64,000 nucleotides of DNA, from NCBI GenBank assembly GCA_011170375.1, contig DUEV01000002.1, forward strand, positions 62,001 through 126,000. The letters run 5' to 3'. The stretch is from Dehalococcoidia bacterium (GTDB lineage Bacteria; Chloroflexota; Dehalococcoidia; Dehalococcoidales; Fen-1064). Under the pieces are notes generated by a model. The model was not told the DNA's origin, ran no database searches, and was given only the letters and a program-made list of their open reading frames with translations. Of the stretch, positions 35,036-44,149 are shown piece after piece; the first letter of the stretch is position 1, and each line of letters begins with the position of its first letter. The translations under genes were made by a program, and so were the position numbers.

Positions 35036-37435
35036 ATGGTGAACCCGAGGATAGCGAAACTCAGAGAGGGACTTCAGGTAGAAAGCTTGCCAATCTCTTC
35101 CGAAAAAGCCCGACTCCTCACAGAATCATTTAAACAGACGGAGGGCGAACCTCAAATAATCAGGAGAGCCAAGGCCTTAGCTAACACATTGGATAAGATA
35201 TCGATTTTCATTGAAGACGGTGAGCTTATCGTCGGTAATGCCTCCAGCAGACCGATGGGACTGGAAATTGATTACGACTACGGTATCTGGTCTCAGGAAG
35301 AAATAGACTCGATTAAGCAAGAGGGCTACACAATTTCCGTCGAGGATGAATCAGCGATAATATCGATGAACGAGTACTGGAAGGCGAGAACCCTTGTCGG
35401 CAGGTCAGGAGAAATGTTCGACGAAGATAGGTTGTGGCCATTCAAGCAATCGGGAGTAGCCCTTCCGCCATGGAAAAGTCGGGAAGAGGGAAGTGGAGGA
35501 GGCTATGCCCAGGGTGGCATGGGGCTGGGACCGGGTTTTTACTTATTTGGAGTGGACTTCGCCAAGGTACTCAATGAAGGTCTCAGTAAAATAGTAAAAG
35601 ATGCAGAGGCAGAGCTAAAGAACGTAAGATTTACCAGTACCGATGCCTTTAAAAAGGCGGATTTCCTCAAATCTGTAGTTATTGCTAACGAGGCTATTAT
35701 TCATTTCGCTAACAGGTTTGCTGGCCTGGCGGCAGAAATGGCAGCCAAAGAAAAAGACCCGACACGAAAGAAGGAACTGGAACGGATAGCGGAAACGTGC
35801 CGCCGGGTGCCAGCCAACCCGGCCAGGACTTTCTATGAAGCCATACAGTCGTTCTGGTTCACTTTCCTGCTGATAAATCCGTCCACCACTGCTGCGGCAG
35901 GCAGGTTTGACCAGTATATGTACCCGTTCTATAAGAAAGACAAAGAAGGGGGAAGAATTACTGACGAAGAAGTTCTTGAGTTACTGCAATGCCTGCGGAT
36001 AAAAGATATGCAGATAAACCGGACTTCGGGTAGATTTAATCGACAGAAAAATGCGGGGATAGCCAAATGGCACAACTTCACCATTGGTGGGGTAACGCCT
36101 GAGGGCAAGGACGCTACCAATGAGCTTTCATACCTCATTCTTGAGGCAGCGCTAAGGTGTCAGACCCCCCACCACACCATAACAGTCAGGGTCCATGAGG
36201 AAACCCCCGAACCTCTCATGTTGAAAGCCCTGGAAGTAGTCAGGACAGGGATTGGCATGCCGGCATTTATCGGAGACAAGTCTTACATCGAGTACTTGCT
36301 TAGCGAAGGTGTTCCCCTTGAGACAGCACGGGACTATATAATGACGGGATGTCTTGATGTGAATATTGTTGGGCAATCTCGTATTGGGGCCTACGACATG
36401 TTTATTGTTCCGCTGGTCTTTGATATTTTCATGCACAACGGCATCGACCCGAACACGGGCAAACAGGTCGGACTCAAGACCGGAGACCCTGAAAGCTTCG
36501 AGTCATTTGATGATGTGATGCAAGCATTTAAGAAGCAGCTTGCCCATTTTATGAGTATGGCGGCGGAAGGGAACAATATCCACCTGCGAGTAAACGCTGA
36601 ACTATTCCCGGACCCGTTCCGTTCCTCACTGATGATTGACGCTATCGAGGAAGGTAAGGACATCCTTGACCGCACCCTGCCCCTTGAGAATGCGGCCGTG
36701 CTCAATGCAGTTGGCATGATAAACGTCGCGGACTCGCTGGCATCGATAAAAAAGCTCGTCTTCGATGATAAGAAGGTTACCATGAAAGAGCTGAAGTCCG
36801 CCCTCGCCGCAGACTGGCAGGGAGATAGATACCAGGAAATCCGGAGGATGTGCCTGGCAGCGCCTAAATACGGGAACGACGATAGTTATGTCGACTCAAT
36901 AGCCAGAGAACTCTACCGGTTCTGGGCGGATACGGCAGTCACATTTGACACTATCTTCGGTGGGAAAAACAAACCGACCGGCATCTCAATTTCGGCACAG
37001 TGGCCTGGAGGAGCACTAACCGGTGCTACACCCGATGGTAGGTATGCCGGTGAGTGCCTGGCAGACGGTACCATGTCACCCATGCGAGGCCGGGATACTC
37101 ACGGACCTACGGCGGTGATTAGAAGCGCAGTAAAGATAGACCAGGCACCCTACCAGGCTACCCTGCTGAACATGAAGTTCCACCCTTCAGCACTACAGAC
37201 GACAGAAGACTTGAAGAAATTGGCTGACCTGATAAAGATCTACTTCAGCCTGGGTGGGAAGCACATTCAGTTCAATGTTGTCAGCAAGGAGACACTAATA
37301 GAGGCGCAAGAGCATCCAGAGGACTACCGCGACCTGGTTGTCAGAGTGGCCGGCTATAGTGCCTACTTCGTGCAACTGGGTAAAGTAATACAGGATGAGA
37401 TTATCGCGCGGACAGAGTACCAGGGGGCCTCATAA
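35036..37435 (+). CDS. glycyl radical enzyme 2, with GCLD in place of GCxE
   Basis: 799 residues, closely similar to enzyme 1 along the whole length (for example the stretches FYEAIQSFWF, GGRFDQYMYPFYKKDKE-like and NGIDPNTG). The thiyl cysteine motif is MTGCLDVN (C439-Leu-D441), so the usual general-base glutamate is an aspartate. Radical glycine in RVAGYSAYF (about G773). The first 150 residues and the region before the cysteine differ from enzyme 1, suggesting another substrate. A CAGGAGG site precedes the ATG. The MmgE/PrpD gene starts 3 bases after the stop, so the two are translationally linked. Confidence 0.9.
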   Translation: MVNPRIAKLREGLQVESLPISSEKARLLTESFKQTEGEPQIIRRAKALANTLDKISIFIEDGELIVGNASSRPMGLEIDYDYGIWSQEEIDSIKQEGYTISVEDESAIISMNEYWKARTLVGRSGEMFDEDRLWPFKQSGVALPPWKSREEGSGGGYAQGGMGLGPGFYLFGVDFAKVLNEGLSKIVKDAEAELKNVRFTSTDAFKKADFLKSVVIANEAIIHFANRFAGLAAEMAAKEKDPTRKKELERIAETCRRVPANPARTFYEAIQSFWFTFLLINPSTTAAAGRFDQYMYPFYKKDKEGGRITDEEVLELLQCLRIKDMQINRTSGRFNRQKNAGIAKWHNFTIGGVTPEGKDATNELSYLILEAALRCQTPHHTITVRVHEETPEPLMLKALEVVRTGIGMPAFIGDKSYIEYLLSEGVPLETARDYIMTGCLDVNIVGQSRIGAYDMFIVPLVFDIFMHNGIDPNTGKQVGLKTGDPESFESFDDVMQAFKKQLAHFMSMAAEGNNIHLRVNAELFPDPFRSSLMIDAIEEGKDILDRTLPLENAAVLNAVGMINVADSLASIKKLVFDDKKVTMKELKSALAADWQGDRYQEIRRMCLAAPKYGNDDSYVDSIARELYRFWADTAVTFDTIFGGKNKPTGISISAQWPGGALTGATPDGRYAGECLADGTMSPMRGRDTHGPTAVIRSAVKIDQAPYQATLLNMKFHPSALQTTEDLKKLADLIKIYFSLGGKHIQFNVVSKETLIEAQEHPEDYRDLVVRVAGYSAYFVQLGKVIQDEIIARTEYQGAS

Positions 37436-37438
37436 ATA

Positions 37439-38812
37439 ATGGATGAGTCTCTAGTACTGGCAAAGCACATTTCCAACATCCGTTACGACGACATTCCTCA
37501 TAGTGCTGTAAACATCACAAAAAAGAGCCTTCTTGATGGACTGGGCGTGACACTGGCTGCTGGTACTATGGGTGAAGGTTGCCGACAATTTGTCGACCTG
37601 GCTGTAGCCGAAGGCGATAAAAAAGAAAGCACAATCATTGGATTTGATGCCAAGGTAACAGCGTCTATGGCCGCATTTGCCAATGGTTCCATGGCACATG
37701 CGCTGGACTTTGAAGACGCTCATGATAAAGCACTTACCCATCCCAACGCCGCCGCGATACCGGCTGCCCTTGCAATAGCTGAATCTATCGGGAACGTAAG
37801 CGGGAAAGAGCTCATCACGGCGCTCGCTCTCGGAAGCGATATTACCTGCCGGCTCGGTCTTGCCCTGACAGAGGACCCCATTCAATATGGCTGGTATACG
37901 CCCCCAATTCTCGGTGCCTTCGGAGCTACCGCCGCAACCTGTAAGCTGCTGGGGTTGAGCCCGGAGCAGATACTGGATGCCCTTTCTCTGACCCTCTGTC
38001 AGGCAACGTGTAGTGCCGAACTCACCCACAGTGACCGTTCGCTGGTCAGGTCTATTAGGGATGCCTTCTCCGCCAAGGCAGGTGTGTTATCGGCACAGCT
38101 CGCCGAAAGAGGCGTCATTGGCTTTGAGAAACCGATAGAAGGCGAAGCCGGTCTTTTCCGGCTATATGCGAGAGAAAACTACGACCTCATGGCACTGACA
38201 GATGGACTCGGCGAAATATTCGAGGGCGCCAATGTCAGCTTCAAGCCGTGGCCGAGTTGCCGCGGTACTCATTACTTCCTAGAAGCGACACTCCAGATTA
38301 TGAATACCCATGATATTAAGCCGGCTGACATCGAGTATATAAAACTTGGTATTGGCCCAAGCCCGCTTGCCAGGGCTCTCTGCGAACCTCTGGAAACCAA
38401 GCAGTGTCCGAAAACAGCCATCGATGCCAAGTTCAGTATACCCTTCGTGGTAGCTCTGGCCTCGGTCTGCAGGGAAGTTGCCCTGAAACATTTCACCCCG
38501 GAAGCTATAGCAGACCCGGAGGTGCTCGAGGTCGCCCGGAAGACAACTTACGAGCAAGACAGTAATCTGGAAGCTAAAGAGGGCATGGTCGAGCTAAAGT
38601 CCAAACAGGGGGTGTTCCGCCTGAAAACACCAGAATTCGCCTACGGCCACCCCAACAATCCGATAAGCGAAGAGCTACTGGTCAAGAAGTTTATGGATTG
38701 CGCTGCACATTCGGCAAAACAAATTTCGAGTGAACACCTCAGCAAGCTAGTGGAAATGATTCTGCACCTGGAGAATGTCGGGAACATCGGAGAGATTACA
38801 GCGTATCTCTAG
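37439..38812 (+). CDS. MmgE/PrpD-family protein
   Basis: 457 residues, the normal length. N-terminal helical domain with FANGSMAHALDFEDAHD...HPNAAAIPAALAIAESIG and a C-terminal domain with FKPWPSCRGTHYFLEATLQI and DAKFSIPFVVALA. Known members are 2-methylcitrate dehydratase, cis-aconitate decarboxylase and related enzymes on small polycarboxylates. Tight coupling to glycyl radical enzyme 2 implies it acts on that enzyme's substrate or product, for instance a dehydration or decarboxylation step; this is inference. Confidence 0.85.
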   Translation: MDESLVLAKHISNIRYDDIPHSAVNITKKSLLDGLGVTLAAGTMGEGCRQFVDLAVAEGDKKESTIIGFDAKVTASMAAFANGSMAHALDFEDAHDKALTHPNAAAIPAALAIAESIGNVSGKELITALALGSDITCRLGLALTEDPIQYGWYTPPILGAFGATAATCKLLGLSPEQILDALSLTLCQATCSAELTHSDRSLVRSIRDAFSAKAGVLSAQLAERGVIGFEKPIEGEAGLFRLYARENYDLMALTDGLGEIFEGANVSFKPWPSCRGTHYFLEATLQIMNTHDIKPADIEYIKLGIGPSPLARALCEPLETKQCPKTAIDAKFSIPFVVALASVCREVALKHFTPEAIADPEVLEVARKTTYEQDSNLEAKEGMVELKSKQGVFRLKTPEFAYGHPNNPISEELLVKKFMDCAAHSAKQISSEHLSKLVEMILHLENVGNIGEITAYL

Positions 38813-38865
38813 CCTGTGTTTCTACATCGTCTCTACCTTAACTAGAGTCCCCGGTCAGGCTTTTT
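38811..38865 (+). terminator. possible terminator after the MmgE/PrpD gene
   Basis: AGCCTG (38811-38816) can pair with CAGGCT (38856-38861), followed by TTTTTC. The stem is only 6 bp with a long loop, and the first bases overlap the stop codon, so support is modest. It lies at a convergent junction, where termination is expected. Confidence 0.35.
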
Positions 38866-38979
38866 CAAAATATGTCACACAATACACACCACGGTACTCA
38901 CTACGCCTTAGCGGTAACACTGTACCACAAACCCGTGGAAAGCGGAACGTGGTCGGCTGTAATAGTCAATGCATCCGTC

Positions 38980-39974
38980 TTAAGAATCAATTCGTGATAC
39001 TTTAGCTCGGTAATTTTCATCTACCCACAGTACCCATATAGAACCTTCACCAAATGCGATATCTATAGGATCACCAGGAATATCTATTGTATAAATGAGT
39101 GCTTTAGTACGAGAGTCAATCACTGACACTGTTCCATCCATACGGTTTGCTACCCACACTGCACTTTTACCAAAAGCAATTCCGAAAGGATTATTTCCGA
39201 CCTGGATTGTCTGTACAACTTGGTTAGTTTCAATATTAATCTCTGATATCGCATTATCGTCGGAATTTGAAACCCATACCGAGTTGTCACCAAATGTTAA
39301 GCGAACAGGGCTTGCACCCACACGAATTGCTTCTCCTTCAACTTGATTCGTCTGGGGGTCAATCCTGTATACACAGTTTCCAGTAAATGTAGTCACCCAG
39401 ACGGCTCCCTCAGTAACTAAAACATCAAATAAGCCACTGCAACCAATATAAATGTCTTCTACAACTTCATTTATTTCAATGTCAATCCTTGAAATAGTGC
39501 CATCATCGCTATTGGCTACCCAGACGGAATTCTCACCAACAGCTACTCCAGCAGGGGCGTTACCAACATCTATTTGTTCGCATGTATTTTCACCTAAATC
39601 ACAGCGTGCAAGATAATTCCCATCGACGCACGTAAACCAGACAGAGCCATATCCTACTGCAACATCAAAAGCACCAAGGCGAGCCGATTGTTTCACGGCC
39701 TCGTTCCATTCAGGGTCTATCATCACAACATAGCTTAAATTATTGGCTACCCAAATACCCTCTTGCCCAACTGTTATTGCCGTGGGATTACTATAGTCGC
39801 CACCAACATCAATGTGACAACTATTAATGGCTCCTTTTCTATTACTTCTTCTTCCTCCTCTTCCTCTTCCTCTTCCTGTTGACCATCTACAGGTTTCGTC
39901 CCGCCGCAAGACCACGCTACCAGAGTCAATGCAACAAGACAGCTAAGAAATAACGACAGGGTTTTGCTTTTCAT
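38980..39974 (-). CDS. YncE-like beta-propeller lipoprotein, frameshifted near the poly-Glu linker
   Basis: Signal peptide MKSKTLSLFLSCLVALTLVAWSCGG begins at 39974 after a GGGAGGT site. It runs through an acidic Glu-rich linker but then stops at 39774. The propeller, about six repeats of 40-45 residues (patterns like VWVANSDDGTISRIDIE and NNPFGIAFGKSAVWVANRMDG), is in the frame one base back. The frames overlap from 39774 to 39915, so one missing base, perhaps in the A4 run at 39835-39838 or in the GAA/GAG tract just beyond, would restore one protein of about 330 residues. This could be a sequencing slip, a recent mutation or a phase-variable tract. As a lipoprotein it would face outside; its ligand is unknown. 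Confidence 0.72.
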
Positions 39975-40107
39975 CACCCACCTCCCGAGTCGATTTCGGG
40001 TGGAGTGCGCCAATGATAGCACTGTGAACGGGAGAAATCAAAGGGGAAAAAGGAAGGTTTTTAAACGAACGGCAGGTTGCTAACAAGAGCGTATTTCGTC
40101 AATTGTA

Positions 40108-41241
40108 TCAAGCTTCTTGAATGAGTACTTCATCACCCTCGATAACATATTTGGCGTTGAGCCCCTGGTCCCGCGTAATCTCCTCCATGTAACCGACCAC
40201 TTCATCGAACCGCTCATCCTGCGAACTTAGAATCTCCGGCTGAGACTGTTTGTTTATATAGGTGGGTAGAAAAGAAACGCTCTTTATCTCTTTATTAGAG
40301 ATAACGCATTTGGCAATCATCGTTTTCCTCGAATCAGGGGGGAGGAAATAGGTGGGGTACTCGGGGTCTGGCTGCCAGTTAACGTTAAGTACACTTATTT
40401 CTTTATGCCCCGGACTTTCCAGGATTTCCTTGGTTGGAGACAGGTCCAGAGCAAAATTGCAGAGGCTATAAAAGATTACCTTACCAGCATAGACCTCGAT
40501 ACCCTTGAGGATGTGAGCATGATGTCCCAGTATCAGGTCAGCCCCGGCGTCAATCGCCACTCGGGTAACCTCCCTCTGGTAGTCGGCTATCACGGCCGGG
40601 ATGAAATGAATTCCCCAATGCATGGATAGGATGACTAAGTCGGCCTGAGACTTTGCCTGCCTGATATCATTCACCATCGCCTTCAGGTCATCCTTGTGAG
40701 GGAAGGTATGTGTTCGACTCGGTGTCCCTGGCTGGTCGTGCTCAATCTGCTCGTATAGGGTGAAACCCCTCATGGGAGCGCAACCCGGACGGTTTATCTC
40801 AGCCCAATACCCCTGTGGCAGGATAGTGTTGTAAGCCAGAAAGGCTATTCTCGTTCCCTTACATTCAACAAATGCCGGCTTCCGAGCCTCCTCAATATTG
40901 CTGCCCACACCTATGACCGTAAGGCCCTGCTCTCTAAGGGCATTGATGGTATCAAAAAAGGCTTCACGGCCCCAGTCCATGCAATGATTGCTCGCAAAAG
41001 ATACGATATTAAAACCAGCCTCTTTAATTGCCTGAGCGGTTATCGGGTCAGCCCGCATGGCAAGCCTGGCTTGCGGCAGAGGTGTCCCACGGTGAGTCAG
41101 ATTGATTTCGAGCTGACAGAAAGCAATGTCAGCCTGTCCGAGAGTAGCCGCAACACGCTGAAATATAGAGCTGGGGTCTTCCCTGTAGGGAGCTACATCA
41201 CCAACAGCATACAGCACCAAATCGTCAGCCTTATTTACCAT
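40108..41241 (-). CDS. CapA-like metallophosphoesterase-fold protein 1
   Basis: 377 residues from ATG 41241, chosen because AAAGGGG lies six bases before it; a GTG at 41259 in frame would put that site inside the gene. PGA_cap/CapA family: VLYAVGDVAPYRED, ICQLEINLTHRG-like, VSFASNHCMDWG, ILSMHWGIHF, GADLILGHHAHILKGIE and KVIFYSLCNFAL match the metal-site motifs of calcineurin-like phosphatases. Despite the capsule name there is no signal peptide or anchor, so it is probably cytoplasmic. Two more homologues lie at 44150 and 54265. Function unknown. Confidence 0.82.
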   Translation of the reverse strand: MVNKADDLVLYAVGDVAPYREDPSSIFQRVAATLGQADIAFCQLEINLTHRGTPLPQARLAMRADPITAQAIKEAGFNIVSFASNHCMDWGREAFFDTINALREQGLTVIGVGSNIEEARKPAFVECKGTRIAFLAYNTILPQGYWAEINRPGCAPMRGFTLYEQIEHDQPGTPSRTHTFPHKDDLKAMVNDIRQAKSQADLVILSMHWGIHFIPAVIADYQREVTRVAIDAGADLILGHHAHILKGIEVYAGKVIFYSLCNFALDLSPTKEILESPGHKEISVLNVNWQPDPEYPTYFLPPDSRKTMIAKCVISNKEIKSVSFLPTYINKQSQPEILSSQDERFDEVVGYMEEITRDQGLNAKYVIEGDEVLIQEA

Positions 41242-41278
41242 GTGATTCCCCTTTCCCACGTATGTCTGGAGTCAACCC

Positions 41279-41308
41279 AGTATAAGATAAATTGAGTATC
41301 TTTGTCAC
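41279..41308 (-). promoter_or_regulatory. candidate promoter for CapA-like gene 1
   Basis: Minus strand GTGACA (41308-41303), 18-base spacer, TATACT (41284-41279): five of six matches to each consensus box. It lies about 40 bases upstream of the gene start in the divergent spacer. Confidence 0.45.
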
Positions 41309-41444
41309 AATTGGACACAGACCACTTTGTGCATTATATTATAGTAGATATTTTCCCTGGCCTTGTACTTAATTAACATGCAAATTGAAGCCACGGTGTC
41401 ATACTATCTCCCGCATTATCCACTACTATAGGAGGTGATGACCT

Positions 41445-43031
41445 TTGTCAGAAGGGCTATTATTGAAAGAACTGTCCCGTTATAACGCCGGCACTTTCGC
41501 AGATATTATCTACAGAAATGCACTGCTTTATCCAAACCAAGAAGCCTTCGTATATGGCGATACTAGAATAACCTTCTCTGAGTTCAATACGAGACTGAAC
41601 AAGCTGGTTCATGCCTTACATGAGATGGGCGTGAGGAAAGGGGATGTACTCGGCATCCTGTCCTGGAATTGTCTCGACTGTGTCGAGGTATACGGGGCAG
41701 CGATGAAGGGAGGATTCATTGCCTCACGTTTTAACCCCCGCCTAACGGGAGATGAGCTGGATTACACCATCAACTATTCAGAATCCAACACTCTCTTTGC
41801 GGGACCTGAATTAGCAGAAGTGGTCAGTTCTATCAGGTCGCGCGTGTCTAAGGTCAGGAATTTCGTCTCTTTCGGAAGTGCTGCTCCCAATATGATAGCC
41901 CACCATAACCTGCTGGCATCACATGAGGGCAACGAGCCCGATGTCCAGGTGCACGAGGACGATCCCGTCAGTATCATTTACACTAGCGGCACTACCGGTT
42001 TGCCCCGTGGCGCCCTGTACACTCACCGCTGTATCGTAGAAGACGCCAAAACGCTGGTCATTAACATGGGCCTGCAAAGCGACGACCGTCACATCCAGAT
42101 ATCACCTCTCTTTCACATCGCCGGGGACACCATCCTGCGTGCCTTCCTTTACGTTGGCGGATGCAACGTTATCCTGAAATCCTTTGACCCGGCAACTACA
42201 CTGCAGACCATCCAGGATGAGAAGGCAACCCACATGATGATGGTACCGACCCATGTTGTAGCTATGCTCGGGCTGCCTGATGCGAGTAAGTACGATATCA
42301 GCTCTATGAAGCTCATGTGGTACGGCGGTTCACCTATGCCTCTTGAGGTATTGAAGCAAGGCATGAAGATTTTCGGCCCTGTTTTTGCACAGGGGTATGG
42401 CCAGAGTGAAAGCGGACCAGCCATTTCCCACCTGTCGAGAGAAGACCACAATGCCATGTATGGGTCGGAGGAGGAACAGAAGAAACTCCTGTCGGCTGGC
42501 CGACCAGATGTCGGGGTCCAGGTCAGAATCGTGGATGACGAAGGTAATGATGTTGGGCTGGGTGAATTGGGTGAGATAATAGTAAAGAGCAAGCATATCA
42601 TGGTCGAATACTGGCACAAGCCAGACGATACCCGCGCCAGCATTATCGACGGTTGGCTTCATACCGGAGATGTGGGCTACTATGATGAAGAGGGCTATAT
42701 CTATATTGTCGACCGGAAAAAGGACCTGATTATTTCCGGTGGGGAGAACGTCTATCCGAGAGAAGTGGAAGAGGTCCTATACCAGCACCCTGCGGTTCTG
42801 GAGGCGACTGTTATCGGTATTCCCGACCCGTACTGGGTAGAGAAGGTTCACGCCATAGTAGCCACGAAGAGGGGAACAACTACCAGCGCTGAAGAGCTAA
42901 TTGCTTTCTGCAAAGAGCGAATCGCTGGCTATAAAACGCCAAAGTCGGTGGAGTTCATGGATTCCCTGCCCAAGAATCCTACCGGTAAGATCCTAAAACG
43001 CGAGCTAAGGGAGAAGTACTGGAAGGGGTGA
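41445..43031 (+). CDS. AMP-forming acyl-CoA synthetase (FadD/long-chain or aryl acid type)
   Basis: 528 residues, ANL superfamily. P-loop VSIIYTSGTTGLPRGALYTH; HISPLFHIAGD-like motif; FAQGYGQSESGPA; WLHTGDVGYYDEEGYIYIVDRKKDLIISGGENVYPREVE; and the C-terminal lysine in LPKNPTGKILKRELR. The start is TTG at 41445, four bases after a full GGAGGTGATG site. It activates a carboxylic acid with ATP and CoA. Position between the glycyl radical enzymes and their activase suggests the acid is a product of that chemistry; the substrate cannot be read from sequence. Confidence 0.9.
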   Translation: MSEGLLLKELSRYNAGTFADIIYRNALLYPNQEAFVYGDTRITFSEFNTRLNKLVHALHEMGVRKGDVLGILSWNCLDCVEVYGAAMKGGFIASRFNPRLTGDELDYTINYSESNTLFAGPELAEVVSSIRSRVSKVRNFVSFGSAAPNMIAHHNLLASHEGNEPDVQVHEDDPVSIIYTSGTTGLPRGALYTHRCIVEDAKTLVINMGLQSDDRHIQISPLFHIAGDTILRAFLYVGGCNVILKSFDPATTLQTIQDEKATHMMMVPTHVVAMLGLPDASKYDISSMKLMWYGGSPMPLEVLKQGMKIFGPVFAQGYGQSESGPAISHLSREDHNAMYGSEEEQKKLLSAGRPDVGVQVRIVDDEGNDVGLGELGEIIVKSKHIMVEYWHKPDDTRASIIDGWLHTGDVGYYDEEGYIYIVDRKKDLIISGGENVYPREVEEVLYQHPAVLEATVIGIPDPYWVEKVHAIVATKRGTTTSAEELIAFCKERIAGYKTPKSVEFMDSLPKNPTGKILKRELREKYWKG

Positions 43032-43137
43032 TGAAGGAGGCTTTGTATCTGACGTTTCTGTGAACGTAACGGTATCAAAACAAGCTGCTGTCACTCCACA
43101 GAAGGCGTCTTTTGTGTTACAGACTGAAGACAATATA

Positions 43138-44070
43138 ATGGATAACAATGAAACAGCAGCCACCAAAGGCGTGATTTTCAATATACAAACTTACTCCATT
43201 CATGATGGTCCCGGAATCAGGACCACCGTTTTCTTGAAAGGGTGCCCGTTACGTTGCCTCTGGTGCCAGAACCCTGAGTCGCAGGTATTGCAGCCGGAAA
43301 TTTTCTTTGATAGCGAGAAATGCACCGGATGTGGGAAATGTGTTCAGGCTTGCCCCAATGGGGCCATCGAAATCTGTGAGGGGCGTTCGAGTACGAACCG
43401 GGAGCTCTGCCAGGGTACCGGAAAGTGTACCGAGGTATGTCCCAATGAGGCCAGAAATCTCATAGGGAGATATGTCACCGCCGGGGAGGTCTTTAAAGAA
43501 GTGGCCGCAGACTCGATATTCTACCAGAGGTCGGGGGGCGGCGTCACTCTCAGCGGCGGTGAACCATTAGCCCAACCCCAGTTCGCTATTAACCTGCTCA
43601 AGCTCTGTAAGGATGGCGGTATACATACCGCCATCGATACCTGTGGCTATGCCAGGTGGGAAACCGTGAAGCAGGTGCTGGAACATGTTGACCTAGTGCT
43701 GTACGATTTCAAACATATGGACCCGGTAGAACACGAGAAATATACCGGGGTATCAAACGATTTGATACTGGATAATGTTAAAAAAATCCATCATGACCTG
43801 TCCATCCCCATTATTGCCCGGATACCTATAATACCGGGCTACAACGATTCTGTTGAAAACATAGAGGCAACAGCCAGGTTCATAACGACTGAACTGGGGG
43901 ATGCGATAAGTGTTCATCTCCTGCCTTATCATAAGCTCGGTGAGAGTAAATATGACAGCCTGGAAAAGGTGGGTAATCCGGTATCCATTACACCTTCCAG
44001 CGAAGAACACATGGCAGAATTAAAGAAGATTGTCGAGTCTTTCGGGCTAGTGGTGCATACCGGAGGATAA
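43138..44070 (+). CDS. glycyl radical enzyme activase (radical SAM, with two ferredoxin clusters)
   Basis: 310 residues from ATG 43138; a GTG at 43060 would add 26 residues, but its GGAGG site is about 20 bases away. The radical SAM cluster is CPLRCLWC (C-x3-C-x2-C), preceded by SIHDGPGIRTTVFLKG. An inserted dicluster ferredoxin domain shows CTGCGKCVQACP and CQGTGKCTEVCP; the second has Gly-Thr where a cysteine is usual. SGGEPLAQPQF is the SAM-binding motif. It installs the glycyl radical on its partner enzymes, and it is the only activase visible for the two radical enzymes in the window. Confidence 0.9.
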   Translation: MDNNETAATKGVIFNIQTYSIHDGPGIRTTVFLKGCPLRCLWCQNPESQVLQPEIFFDSEKCTGCGKCVQACPNGAIEICEGRSSTNRELCQGTGKCTEVCPNEARNLIGRYVTAGEVFKEVAADSIFYQRSGGGVTLSGGEPLAQPQFAINLLKLCKDGGIHTAIDTCGYARWETVKQVLEHVDLVLYDFKHMDPVEHEKYTGVSNDLILDNVKKIHHDLSIPIIARIPIIPGYNDSVENIEATARFITTELGDAISVHLLPYHKLGESKYDSLEKVGNPVSITPSSEEHMAELKKIVESFGLVVHTGG

Positions 44071-44149
44071 GAGCTCATATACCCGGCCGTATTGATGCCA
44101 GACGACTTTTATCGTAGAATCAAACAGGATTAACGGGGAAACATGAGGG

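Noticed and set aside
32402-37435. Benzylsuccinate synthase (toluene activation) for the glycyl radical enzymes
   Set aside because: No BssB/BssC-like small subunits are present, chain length is about 800 rather than 860, and enzyme 1 has the GCxE motif of dehydratase-like members.
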